From positions 19,715,866 through 19,779,865 of the forward strand of contig JALGQZ010000008.1 of the NCBI GenBank assembly GCA_023105745.1: a stretch of 64,000 nucleotides of DNA, written 5' to 3'. Of this stretch, positions 49,766 to 61,910 are shown one piece after another. Position numbers and translations under genes: made by a program. This DNA is from Austropuccinia psidii. Its lineage: Eukaryota; Basidiomycota; Pucciniomycetes; Pucciniales; Sphaerophragmiaceae. Within the stretch, counting starts at the first letter, position 1; each line of letters opens with the position of its first letter. The notes beneath the pieces were generated by a model, which was not told the origin of the DNA, did not search any database, and saw only the letters and a list, made by a program, of their open reading frames with translations.

Positions 49766-50667
49766 TCAAGAGAATGATTCTAAGTTTATGAGAACAGAAG
49801 CTATGGGATACAAAATGAGTTTTGGAGATACTGTAATGTCACTTGGCTGGATATTTTTCAAAATGAAAGGTTCAAGCCATGTTTGGATAGTAAGAATATG
49901 ATTAATATTTGGCTTCCAAGCCTCCCATAAATTCAAGAAGGAAGAATGGCTTAGAGATAGGAAAGAAGGGAAAAGAAGGGCTTTTTTCATTGGTTCAAGT
50001 GCTTGAATCCACAATAATAAAGATATTCTCAGAAAACTTCATAAAACAAAATTAAAGATTCATTTAGCAAAATACAACTGTGGCTTAGCTGTGAAGTTTT
50101 TTGAATATCAGAGTATTGGCTCCGGAATAAAATCATCTTGAAAATACAGGGAAATCTGTTCAGCTTTACTTAAGGTTTGGCTTGCTTCTTCAGTTCCCCA
50201 GTTTCTAGGGATTTTTGGGGGAATTTTCCCAAAATATTGTGTTGAGAGAAATAGAGGTGAATTTGCTTTGAGTTGATTCATATTTTGTCTCCACTCTTTT
50301 TTTGGTCCTTGGGATGGGAGCCAGTTGGACATAAGCTTCATCAAGAAGGTGAAGGAGCTCAAAAAGTGTTTTAGACCTCCATGAAGAAGAGCTGCTATGC
50401 TTGAAGTTATTTTAATCCTCAGACTCAGACACAACTCCATCTGAAAGGAATACTGCAGCAATGGCAGGATCATCCTTTCTAAGAAGTTTAATGGCCACCT
50501 CTTGATGCAAGGATTTTCCTCATTCTATGAGACAGAATTAAAATATTTAGGGGCTCAGTGACTGCATATGAACAGGATTCAAGAAGTGATGAACATACCT
50601 TTATAATATTGATTTCTCCTCTATTTCTGGATCCCTGTTGCAGCCCCATATGAGGGTGAAACTCTCT
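49766..50667 (-). pseudogene. Downstream part of a decayed gene split by a solo LTR, family unknown
   Basis: Two reverse-strand frames compete. One is open at 50473-50108 (121 codons) and continues in the same frame to 49766 through three TGA codons, but is unusually hydrophobic. The other runs in frame with the coding text upstream of the LTR once LTR and one target duplication are ignored, and has the more protein-like content (LIWGCNRDPEIEEKS near 50650; an acidic VSESED patch; a serine run; TLFELLHLLDEAYVQLAPIP near 50340). It is broken by several TAA, TAG and TGA codons. I take the second as the real ancestral frame. No known domain is recognised. It lies upstream of, and on the same strand as, KDZ copy 1, so a companion gene of that transposon is possible. 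Confidence 0.45.
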
Positions 50668-50672
50668 TAATT

Positions 50673-52861
50673 TGTAAGGTTTGTCTATGAAACTCTTGAT
50701 AATAGTAGCAAAATCAAGAGTACTATGACTGTCCTCAATAGAAATATATAATATAATAAAATATTATAACCACAAATTTAAATATAATTATTAAAAATAA
50801 TTATATATAAAAAAATAAATTTAATTACTATTATAAAATTATAATAAACAAAAAAAATATAATAATTATAATGAAATTATAATTATTCTATTATTGTTAT
50901 AGTCACTGACAGTTATAACAATAAGAATTGTAAAGCTCTTAATGAGACAATTACACGTAGAAATATAAATATTAACCACTTATAAATAATATAAATATTA
51001 TTTATAAAAGAATTATAACACACACTGTGCAGAAATAATTCTTATAGAATAAAATTCTATATAAAAAAACTAATACTAGATAAAAAAATATAGAACTTTA
51101 GAGAAAAATTACTTATAATATTTAATTAATACAACAAGTTAAACAACAACAGCTATTATATTAAATAATGATTATAAGTTAAAAACACGCCTAAAATCAA
51201 TAATTTTAAAGATAAAACAACTTTTTATGATAAAATTTAATATTAAAGAGTTTTTAAGAGGAATTGGTGGATTTTAAAAGATATTTAAGATGATAATTTT
51301 ATAATATAAAATATATTATTGATGATTACAACAATAATCTGAATTCTATGACTTCAATTCTTCAATTTACAATTAATAAAGAATAAAATAACTTAAGAAT
51401 TACTTTAATAATAAGATTTTATAAATAATAAAACTTTACCTGTTTAAATGTCTAATATGATTGGATTGATAATGAATGATTGACAAAAACAGTGATGAAA
51501 AGACTCTTTTTATGTCTTCAGAGCAGCTCTCATGATTCATAATGAATATAAAGGGCGTGCTCAGGTCAAAACTGAAAAACCATACTTAAAAACAAAGTTC
51601 TTAACTTAAGGCAACTTGTTTTTAATTCCAATTTAAAGTTACCAGTGTTATTCTTAACTCCATGTAACTTTAATCCTCATTTAAACTAATTATATTAAGT
51701 TTTTAATATAAATAAACTTATTTATATTAAATTTCATCACATGAACAACTTAAAAATAGAGTTTCAAGCAGAAATCTCTTAAACTCAATTTTTGATTAAT
51801 TTTTAAAGAAATCATAATTTTCTTTGAGCTTAATTAAAAAAGTAAATTTCCAGGCTAATTACCCAGGAAATTTATTTATAAAAGATACTTAAAATTTACT
51901 TTATATATAGATAATATTAAATTCTAAGCTGTGTGAAATTTTCAAGCAAATCCATTAAGATTTGGATTTTTAATGAATTTTTGAAGTTATTACTATTTTT
52001 CCACGTAAAATAGAAATACACACCAAAACTTAGCTTTTGATAAGGTTTTGATGCTTGTAACTTTAAAGTTTTAAGCTTATTTAAGGTTTTTAAGCCTGAT
52101 TAAGCTTTGACAGTTCTTAAAACCTTGATTTCAAGCCTGCATATTGGGATTTACCCTTTGGCAGCTTGAAATTCCTGTCCGAATTGGGATAAAACCAGTT
52201 TAAACCTTAAGGCTGGATCAAAGTCTAATCTTAAAGTTTAAATAAGGTTGAAAATCCTCCAAAACAGGTGGACAACCTTAATTGAATCATTGCAGATCCA
52301 AAAAGTTGGGTACCCCAGCTCTATTTGGTCTTTTTCCTTTGTCCCACCTTTTTGCATGGATTTTGCCCTTTTATTTATTTAAAGCCATACCATGGCTTTA
52401 AACCCTTTTAAATTGAGCTCACGCAGGATTTACATTCTGTATGGCAAATCCTTAGCCAATTCAGTAAATATACACCACACCTCAATTTTAACTAAAATTT
52501 TGGTAAGTTTGCATTAACCTTATGCAACTTTAAATTTAAGCTTATTTAAGCTTAAATTTAACAATTTTAAAAAAATGTTAAAAAGTTACATTAGTACTGT
52601 GAGATTCTTAAATCTTCTAATAACACAAGAAATGAGTGTTTTTGGGTATAACACCTTATGGATGTACCCTAGGTTATTTTTGGTGTAGAATCCAAAAATT
52701 ACATAATATTTATAACTTTGTTTATACAAAATAAAGTTATACTTATTTTTTGTTATTTTTTATTTTAATTTCAACTAAAAAGTCTGTTTAAGACAAAATT
52801 AGCTGTTTATAAAATCATTTGTGGCCTTATGGGTATGTTATACATACCTCACAGGCTCACA
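50673..52861 (-). repeat. Solo LTR of the first Ty3/Gypsy family (copy 3) with TAATT target duplication
   Basis: On the reverse strand it begins TGTGAGCC (at 52861) and ends CTTACA (at 50673). TAATT is present on both sides (50668-50672 and 52862-52866), the 5-bp duplication expected of Ty3-type integration. No internal element sequence is present, so it is a solo LTR left by recombination. At 2,189 bp it is longer than copy 1, mostly from AT-rich expansion between 50750 and 51200. It aligns with copy 1 at both ends and with copy 2 across about 51230-52861. Confidence 0.9.
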
Positions 52862-53746
52862 TAATTGCTTTTGCCATATGGGCTTCCTAGAGCTGAACCA
52901 CCTTGTTAGGATTGATAACCTGTTGGAAAAAGTATTCCATTCCTCCTCAATATTACATGATTAAGTGCCTCCATTGATGTTTCCAATACTCCATGTATCC
53001 AAAATAACTGCATTCATACATGATTTCCAGGTTGATGATACCTTTTGGTCCCAATGCTAGGTGCAATGGGGAAATACAGACTTTTCAACCCAGGAATGTC
53101 CATAGGAGAGCTAGATTAATCACTTGAATGGGGGATGAGGCTGTATTGTTGGGGGGCTAGTCAGGATGAGATTTTCTTGCAAGTATGTTTGATGATGTAG
53201 CTCCTGTCAATATCACAAACCTTCTCCTCCAGGATTCCAAGCCCTTCAAAAAATTCCTTGATTTGTTGATATTTGGCTTCTTTTTTTTGTATTTGAGTAA
53301 ATTTTCAAATTGAGCTCTTCATCTGGAGTGGGGATTTAAGGAAGTTCTTGATTTGGGGGGTAATTGATAACATACCTTTGGCCCAGTCTAGTATGAATTT
53401 TCCCAATTCAGATTTCACACTTGGAGTTCCTACCGATCTAACATGTCAGGACACACTTTGCAACTGTTGTGATTTTTTGAGTATTTATTTTCTTTTATTG
53501 TAAGATTTGGCCATTTCCTGTGAAACAAGTGAAACTAGGAAGGACCAGGCGTTGACTGACGTCAAGGTCTTGATGTATTGGATGCAGTAGACAGTTAGAA
53601 GTGGAATATGTGAGTAACCTAAATCCAATATCCTCAAAATTAAAATAAAAAGAACAAGCAATCTTGCATAGTGGCATCTTCATATGGCATTTTGCACTCA
53701 ATTCAAAGCTGTCATTGTTTTTGAAGTCAAAAAAGAGTACCCTCAA
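52862..53746 (-). pseudogene. Upstream part of the gene split by the solo LTR, family unknown
   Basis: Reverse-strand coding sense is visible from 53746 (frame with LDVSQRLVLPSFTCFTGNGQI near 53520). It continues near 53433-53315 with SVGTPSVKSELGKFILDWAK, TPQIKNFLKSP and a polar, helix-prone stretch with QIQKKEAKYQQIKEFFEGLG, and ends with GSALGSPYGKSN at the LTR edge. Several stops interrupt it. Reading across the LTR insertion point stays in frame with the sequence at 50667. I cannot assign a family; the helical, basic content could suit a gag-like or DNA-binding protein. The text feels like a multi-copy rust protein, which is unverified memory. Confidence 0.45.
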
Positions 53747-56700
53747 TGATGAAGCTACTACTTAAATGTTGATGGTGAGAAATTTATGTGATTCAAAGGG
53801 AATTAAATTATGGTATAAATGTACCAGGATAATTGATGAGTGAAAAAAGTGATTGTCTTTCTGTGATGAGCCTTTGAATAATATGTTTCAGACTATGAAA
53901 CATGAAAAAAGGAAAATCACACTATTGGTAATTAGTGAAAAAATATACACTTAGTTTAAGTAAAGGTCTGAGGAACCCTGAAAAAAACCTTATTTATATA
54001 TTGTGATGAAATAGGCTTTAGAATTTCCCAGGCGTCAATGCATAGTTCATATTACATAATGAAAAGGAATTTATATCTACATAAAGACCAGTGGGACAAT
54101 CACATATGCTCAAATATGCTGATAAAGTATCAATTCGTGAACATTCTATCTGAGTAAAAATGTTTTAATCAATGAAAAGGCTTATCATAATTGAAAATAA
54201 ATCAAAAAAAAGTATTATCTCAGCTATTCTAAAGAGAAAAATATTTTGTAATTGAAATTTAATGTGGAATGTTTCAGGAATCATCACCAATTTGGTAAGT
54301 AGTGAGCCATCATGCCATTCTAAGATTTGAGGTTTCTAGTTGTTTTTTGGTGGAAAGAGAAATTATTCCACTGATTTTTAAAATATATGAAGAAGTCAAC
54401 TCTAAGTTATTTGAAGGAAAATTTTGTTTACTCTTTTTCCTTCACATAACAAAATATATATAGTAGCTTTTTAATGGGGGTTGTTTCCAATTTGAGAGTT
54501 CTCTCCAGCTTTGAGGTTGGCTATATTTGTGATTTCTTATAAGGCTCTTAACACATAATATTTGTGTGGACATGTCTAATGAACTGAGGTATGCAAAATA
54601 AAAATCAACTTTTTGATAAATGAAAGAAATGTACATGTGGGGTGTTATGCCAAAAGGTAAATCTTCATATTCACATTTTCCTTGTATTGTTCATTTTAAA
54701 TATTATTGAAAAATAATGTCTTTCCATAAGGAAAAAAAGGGTTTCCTTGTTAAAAAGTCTTTATTTTCATAATGAGATGTTGCCAATAGTTTTAAATGTG
54801 TTTGAGTTCTTCATATTATTATTTTATTGTAATCTCATCACAATTGAGTTGAGCCAAAGAAGAACGGTGAGAATGAGCCAAATTAAATTGTAAAACATTT
54901 TCTCTTTTCATAAATTATATTGAAGTCTTTCCAGATTCATTATTGGTACCATTTTACATGTGGATCTTTCTATGTCCTTTATGTGATTGGGTATGTAATA
55001 AGGTTAAATATATCCATTTTACTTAATACTTGTTGTCTCTGCTTGTGCTAAAGATTGAAAAATACATTTTCAAAAATCCTTATAATGACAAATATTCCAT
55101 AGTATGATGTGATTTGTCATTCAAATTGAATGTCTTGGGGGTTTCCCTCAATGTTTAAACTTCATTTAGGGAATGACCAAAACGGTTGGCTGGAAATTGC
55201 TGATAGGTAAATATTATCAATACTGAAAGTTTTTGATATTCTATATAAGCTTGGATCAAAATGGCTTGGGGAAGATTTTGGCATATGTTGATGGTGGGAT
55301 TGAAAGTAATACAATTTTTGGTAATATATTTCTAAAACATTCCAGAAACATTACTTACACTTAGCTCAAAGATTGAATAAAAATGGATGCAAGGGAGTTG
55401 CAAAATGAAGCCAAAAAAGGCCCCAACCTGGCTCTAGCCTAGCCACAACTCATTGGTTCATGCCACATTGTAGCGGAGCTAGAGCCAAGTTTCCATACAG
55501 CTCATATCAAATTTCAAATTTCACTATTAAAGCTTTAAACACCTGAAAAGAAATCTCACCATACTCCCACCTGACTTAATTGTGCTGATTTTGGTAAATC
55601 ATATTTATTTAAATATACAATTTTTCACCTTAATTGAATCCTCTAATGGACACTATTTATGCATCCATACCCTTTCCTCATATAATTCCTCATTTGCGGC
55701 ATAATTTAGACAAGAATTCTTCTTCCAAATAAAGCAAATCCCCAACCAAAAACTCATAAAACTTCATTTTACCTTCCTCTTATTATTTGAACTAATGTTT
55801 TCAAAGTGTAATTCACTGAATACATGATATGTTTCACATTCAATCCTGATTTAATTTCACAAAAACCATAATAATTGACATGTTAGAATTCTTTGGAAAA
55901 TAGTTCAATTCTTTTTTTGCCATCATTATACCAGCTTTGGCCAAAATGCCTATTTTTTGCAAACTTACAAATCCATGTCTTAATTAAAACCACTAATATA
56001 ATCTATTATTCAATATTTTCCCACCTTTGATATGTCAAAGAGATAATTTTGAATTCAACAGAAAATAAGATTTTAAATTACACATCAAAACATTCTCATT
56101 TGGCACACAGCAATATGACATGAAAGTGATACCATATTTTCATTGCTCACCTTTTTTGAGCTTAAGGCCAAATTTTGTATTAATTTATGATCAATTTCTC
56201 AGAATAAAATGCACATTCCAAAAATTTCTGAGTAAGAATCAACAGATGTTTGTGATACATTGATTACCATCATATAAAGCAAGCACAGGCCCTTTTTAAT
56301 TATTACTTTTGAGATTTTTTGGTCTTTTCATTAAATTATCCAGTCTTTTTTTACCAAGTATCTCTCCTCATTTTTGTCTTCCATAAATGAAAACCACCTT
56401 ATTTCTCTATTTACCATTGTTTTAAACATAACAAGCTGAATTACATGTATTAAGCTTTGCAGCACCAAACCCATTTTTTCTTTAATACGTTTCATTTATT
56501 GTGGTTATGATAATCTTGCTTAAGGCCTTGATTGCCTTTATGTGGCACTAAACTAAAATTTACATTTGAGCCATATGTTTCTCTTGATATTTCCCTTCCG
56601 CTTTACATACTCAAGACTTCCTTTTTCAATTTATTTTTCCATATTTTACTACTCTCTTTGTTTGACTTAATCTTATGGAATTTGAATCAGAGATAACTAT

Positions 56701-57019
56701 ATTCCATAAGAATTTATATTTGTAATTATAAAATGCATAATATAATGGTTATAATTTTTTGATGTTTCCTTAAGTAGACATATTAATTAAATTCTTTGAA
56801 ATCTGAAACTCTTTAATTACAATTATTGGTATCTTCATTCTTTATATGATTTACTAATTTGCATTTATTTTATATGGTTATAAATTTACCATTGTTGGCA
56901 ATTTAATGAATATTCCATCATTTGAGCTCATTTAACATCTTTTTATGTTATTTTTGATAATTTCCATTTAAATATTGATAATTTCTTTTCTTGTAGAAGT
57001 TTAATTTCTATTTCTCAAT
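53747..57019. other. AT-rich, nothing recognised apart from one inverted repeat
   Basis: There is no coding resemblance. A perfect 10-bp inverted repeat, tggctctagc (55429-55438) with gctagagcca (55478-55487), sits in a locally GC-richer patch (55411-55500). Its significance is unclear. Confidence 0.5.
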
Positions 57020-57350
57020 CCATCTTTATTGTACATTTTTTTCCTGGACCCCTTCCCATTTTCTACCTTTTTCTGTGTTTTTTATGCATAATTTGGAATT
57101 TTGGGAAGATAAACAAAATATTTTCCTTTTTTGTTGTTCTTTCTCTTTTTATTAATGTTTTATTTATTTATTTTTTATTAATATTTCTTTTTTTGATCTT
57201 TTTGAAGAAAAGAACTTTTTTTATGAATAATATTATGATTCTTATTAAAAAAAGACTTTCTTTATTTTCAATGTGGTTTTGGAATATACCATTGATGTTT
57301 TTTTAAAAATTTCATTTTTTCATTTTTTTTTGGGTTTTGGGTTTTTTTAT
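57020..57350. repeat. T-rich tract left of the second palindrome
   Basis: Long T runs increase toward 57350. It mirrors the arrangement at 28130-28800: T-rich DNA immediately left of the palindrome, A- and C-rich DNA on its right. Confidence 0.7.
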
Positions 57351-57545
57351 GGAGTTTGGGGGGTCGACACACTGTAACCAGAGTGTTAAAGTGCGTATGT
57401 GATTATTTTTTTGCAATAAGCTTACTGAAAACAAATAATTACATATACACATATACACTGTAACACTCTGGTTACAGTGTGTCCACACCCCACACACCAA
57501 AAAATAACATTTTTTTTTGAAAAACCACCAAAACCCCCCAAAAAA
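57340..57545. repeat. Large nested palindrome (core 2)
   Basis: The outer arms (ggttttgggttttttt...gggggg on the left; ccccacacacc...ccaccaaaacccccc on the right) are roughly inverted. The inner arms match over 25 of 26 bases: gtcgacacactgtaacc... at 57363 against its complement ending at about 57485. Each arm holds a hairpin: cactgtaac-cagagt-gttaaagtg (57370-57393, one mismatch) and cactgtaac-actctg-gttacagtg (57456-57479, perfect). The hairpins are 62 bases apart, exactly as in core 1, and the centre (ttgcaataagcttactgaaaacaaa) resembles core 1's centre. Stem sequences are unrelated to core 1. Short open frames across it are artefacts. Confidence 0.8.
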
Positions 57546-58347
57546 GAATTCTTTTGGCCTTCCAAAACTTCCGAAAGACAGATAATGGTAATTTGCACCT
57601 CAAAACATCTGTTATTAGTGTTTTTTTCAAAAGACCATAGAGAATTGATAAAAAAACATCTTTGAATTAAATCACATATGAAGAATTCAATGAAAAGGAT
57701 GAATGACAGCAAAAATGTCCAGAAAGCATATAATTTTTGATGATGTTGCTTTTTTTTCACAATAAAATTAAAAATGGCCAAAGCCATTTTTCAAAAATGG
57801 TGCATCATGGGCCCTGAGAATAAAATGACATGGCCAAAATATCAAGACAAACGCTATGTAAGACATACCTCAAAGATAACATGGCAACATAAAAACAAGC
57901 ATAAGGAAGAGCAAGCTTATGACAGACTTTAATGACAACATTACCCAAAATTTATGAATGAAATGGAGACTTCTCCGTGGCAAAATCATAGATAATGCTT
58001 ATGAGAAAAAATATGTGTTTATAAAGGTACTTTGTCAGATATTTTGTATTTCATTTTGAAAATTTCCAAATTTGAAAAGCAACCAATCCAATTTCTTTAC
58101 TTTTATATTTTCATTTCAGCCAAAAATCCAAAATTTCAAAAAAGTTTTCTTTCTAAAATCTTTCTTTCCAGAATAAATAAAATATTTACATACTGCATAA
58201 AATGGAAAACTTCAATGGTTTTGTTTTTTGTCATTTTTTTAAGTTACCATAATATACTGACTGCTCAACCTTTCAGACTCTCATATTATTCAAATATCTC
58301 AATAAATTCTTTCCAATACCTTCTGAGAGCCTGCTCATAGAGCTGTT
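57546..58347. other. AT-rich, nothing recognised
   Basis: The frame at 58032-58340 is Phe/Ile/Lys-rich and has no recognisable domain. No RNA gene or repeat was found. Confidence 0.5.
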
Positions 58348-59026
58348 TTGAGGAAGTGGATTGAAGAGTATGAAGCTCAAAAATATGAGGCCCAAAGGCA
58401 AATGCATCAAATAAGAACACACTCCCATGAAATTTCAATCCCACTCAGCACCAAGCATTTCATCAGAGAAGCCTCCTTCCTATCAGCACCACCCAATCTT
58501 GATGAAAGACCCCAATCAAGCTCTAGAGTCCAATATCATCAAACAACACAAATTTTCTCAACATCCCCAACCCCTTCAGCTCATCATCAACCAATATTTC
58601 CACATTCCTGCCTGTCACCTTATCTTTCACCAAGTGGTAAGTTTCAATTATGTTTTTATGGCATCCCTTCTTATGGCACCTTTTACTTTTTACCAGAAAA
58701 TTCCTTTTCTCAGCTTGAAAAAGCCAAAAAGCTCTCAACCAGGACCTCCTCTCAAGCCTCCATTTAGTCAGAAAGGTCTGATGAACAAACTAACCATCCA
58801 ACTCAAATGTCTCCTCAAGCTGTATCTTCCAAATGCCAATATAAAAGAGAACATTAGCCCAATCCCACCAAACCTAAAAGTGGTTATTCTGCAGCCGGCC
58901 CCTCTATTGCCCCCCCTTCATCCAAATACACTTCTGAAGAAAGAAGCTCAGAGGAATATGATGAAGTCAACCATACCAAAGTCAATCCTGACAGGTTTTC
59001 AAGATGGATTTTTAAAACAGAATTCT
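58348..59026 (+). pseudogene. Decayed two-exon coding fragment, Ser/Pro/Gln-rich, cut off by an LTR
   Basis: A forward frame (first in-frame ATG near 58402; true start unknown) begins with a charged stretch (WIEEYEAQKYEAQRQMHQI) and becomes Ser/Pro/His-rich. A 60-nt intron candidate (58637-58696) has gtaagt and taccag borders. After it the same frame continues with FSQLEKAKKLSTRTSSQASI, then passes two TAG codons (58765 and about 58855, each one C-to-T step from CAG) into AAGPSIAPPSSKYTSEERSSEE and VNPDRFSRWIFKTEF. It stops at 59026, where the LTR begins. No domain is recognised. Composition suggests a disordered, perhaps nuclear or gag-like, protein. It is a relic in this copy. Confidence 0.45.
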
Positions 59027-60446
59027 TGTCAGCCTGCAACTCAAAACCAGAGCACAAGCATGACAGCCAAATACCATAAACCAATGGTAGAGAAAAATAC
59101 CACCAAAAATGTAACTAAGCCAAAACAGCACAAAAGGTATTAAAAGAAGGAGGAAACTAACCCTTTTCCAAATATACAAGTCCAATCATCACAGGATAAA
59201 GAAAAAAAAAGTTATTCCTGCTCAAAGAAGTTTCTGAGCATAAACCTTAATTTTCACCTCTCATCTGAAATCCAGAGGAAGAGGCTTAACCCCAGGAAAT
59301 GAGTATTCAAATTGAAGCTCTATGCCAGGGCTATCCAATGATACTAGCCAAATTGAGGTAGCACCAAAACTACAGAAGGTATGGCCAAAATAAGGTCAAA
59401 TAAGGGTGAATAAAATATTCACCTCTCATCATGCTTCCACAGCTTTAGTGTGAGATACTTAAAGTGGGGTCATTTTGGAAAGAGGAAAATAAGGGCTATT
59501 CAATGGTGCTATCCATTCCCCCATATCTCATTTAGAACAAAGGTTATGGAGCAAACATGTTCCATACAGATTTTGAGAAAATCATATATATGGATAACCA
59601 AAATTTAACATGGCATAACTTTTCCATATTTAATTTTACCCACACCAAATTAGGTACCATTGTGAAGTTCCCATTTGGGGCTAGAAAATGAACCAACCTT
59701 TGAGCTCAATAACCCAAAAACTGACAAAGTTATAGCAGTTTTAAGTTTAAAATCCAAACGTTTGTCCAATACACCTTTACTGCAGGATACTATCCCATAC
59801 CTATGATTAAGAGGTGTCAAATAGAAGAAGAAGCACTTTTATAATTCCATACTGGGGTCCCATACAGGTTCTTTACAGCTTTCTACACATCATACACATC
59901 AGAAGAGGGCTGTGTGGTCCCCAGATGCAAATTTTCCCATGTATTGGGGAAAGCTGCCCAGATGTGGTTTCAAAACCACATATGAGCCCAAAAAAGAGCA
60001 TACAGGCCTTTTGAAAGCCACAAGCCGGTAGGTACTCTGCAGTGAAATATCTTCACTTTCTCTACATGGATGGTCTAGAGGACCTTTCCACCTCATTTCA
60101 GGATAAAAGAAGGCCTTTTCTCTGTCAGAAAAGGAATCCCTATCCTGCTCTTGAATTCCTACATAGTACAGCTGTAAAAAACAGTTCTACTCTTGAAAAA
60201 TAAACAGGTATAATTCTAATTTTGAGTATTGTAGACTTTATTATTGTAATCCAACAGGTAAAGCTGCACCCAGGGTTTTCAATAGCGCTCACCACCACTA
60301 TTCTTCAATAGTACAACCCTTTTATTTCAATAATGAACCATTATTATACCTTAATACCCTTATTTTTAATATTTATAACCATGTCACAGTCATATTTAAA
60401 GCTGTAATTAGTCCTCTTACAGCTTCATCATAGACTCAGCCTGACA
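59027..60446 (+). repeat. LTR of the second Ty3-type family (copy B)
   Basis: It starts TGTCAGCCTG and ends AGCCTGACA, and is the inverted counterpart of 33692-35106 over its whole length. The flanking five bases differ (attct on the left, actaa on the right), so no target duplication is seen. The right side is KDZ transposase sequence and the left side an unrelated exon. This is therefore not a simple solo insertion, or else the left side has been rearranged. Confidence 0.85.
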
Positions 60447-61910
60447 ACTAAGCCTCTTTTAAACTACCATGAGAGGAGGAACCCATTTAGTGAGGATTTC
60501 TTGTCCATGATGATGGAATTATGGTATCAGATATGATTTGTTGGAGATGCTCAAGAGCCTTACTCTTGATATGGTGGTCACTGAGTGCACTGATATTCAA
60601 CTCAGAGGGGAATTTGGAAGTGGGGATGTAATCTGCCTCAAATGAGGGGATCTCTGCAGAACCACTAGATGGATGTTGCATGTGAGGGGTGGGAATTGGG
60701 AATTCATTGGGAGTGACTCATTTATTATTTTTTCTATGTTCTCTCAATGTTATTTTATCAAGAGAGCTGTTTGAGTTCATGGAATTGGAGTCTGAAATGT
60801 TGGTGTCATTGGATTTACTTCAGGACCTGATGTATACTTTTTATTTGGTCTCTGGAATGCACAATCTGAAAGCTGCATGATCCTTCAAAATTCCAAGTAT
60901 TAAATTATGCATTATTTCAAGATGAACCATTCTAGTTGAATAAAAATACCAAAGCTTTTCAAAATTTAATATCACACCCCATACTCAGAGAAAGCTTCTT
61001 GTTGCTGTTTTGAGGTTTCCCAAATCCATTTTGTAATTGTTGATTTATGATTTTGGTATGAGTGTGTGTAGTGAAATTGAGGACCAATTTCTTCAATTTG
61101 AGCCTTGTGAATAGTGCAAAAACTACAACAGTGGTTTCCTGAATGAGAAATAAATCCAGTAAGATTGCATGTGGCAACCACATCTGCAATTGCCATTAGA
61201 ATGGAAACACAGATAAAAGATCCTGAGGGACCTGTTGAGGTGGGTGAAAAATGGTAACCTTCCCACATTCCATTGAGCTACTTGATGAGTGGCATTAATA
61301 GGAAACTTAATTAAAGGGAAGTTGGCTACTTTGGAACAGGGATGATTCCTGAAACATAGAAATTCTCTGGCTTCAATTGTTCACTTGGGGGAGATTAATA
61401 CAAATTAGCATGATAGGTCAAATGCTGGCCAAGAGGCTTGAATTTCCATGTGCACTAAACCAGTAAGCATAAATTGAGAAGGCCAATGCACTGGTAATAA
61501 ACATGAATGGGGGTCATTTATATTTCTCGTTCCAGTGTAGCATCTCCAGACCAATTCATCCCAGATGTCACATTTGGGGGAACCTTCAGGCTTTTGAGAT
61601 TGTTGATGTTGTTGCAGAATTTCCATTATGCAAGCCCGCTGGAGAAATATGGAAAGGAAATTTTTTAATGGTTGATAAATGAATTTTTTTTTTGGGATAA
61701 ATCTTTGTTTGATGTTGGTTGTGTTTTGGGTGCGGGGTTCAAAGGAATTAATGAATTTTCCTAATTATTGTGTGCAAGGGGGATCATGATGATTTGTCTC
61801 ATTGTGATGTTGACAGTGGGTTTGGTTGGTTGTGACATATTCAGTAATACCATTAAGAAAGAAGAATTGAGGACAACATATGTAGCTTTGAATAAGTCGC
61901 TCCAATTGGA
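60447..61910 (-). pseudogene. Decayed KDZ-superfamily transposase, copy 2 (different subfamily)
   Basis: Reading leftward from about 61910: IQSYICCPQFFFLNG with a downstream CQHHN (zinc-knuckle-like), KFINSFEPRTQNTTN near 61745, KCDIWDELVWRCYTGTRN near 61570, HWPSQFMLTGLVHMEIQ (relic of 'LAFxxYVDWFNxHGKS') near 61470, and YHFSPTSTGPSGSFI near 61255. Then come GFISHSGNHCCSFCTIHKAQIEE (near 61150-61080), EIMHNLILGILKDHA (60918-60874, the signature motif of the family), ALSDHHIKSKALEHL, and IPSSWTRNPH followed by a GSSSHGSLKEA relic that runs up to the LTR edge at 60446. Stops and frameshifts break it. The C-terminal half is missing. The HNLILGILKDH and FCTIHKAQIEE motifs are well kept. Conserved text may extend rightward to 62327 in a weaker frame. 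Confidence 0.85.
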
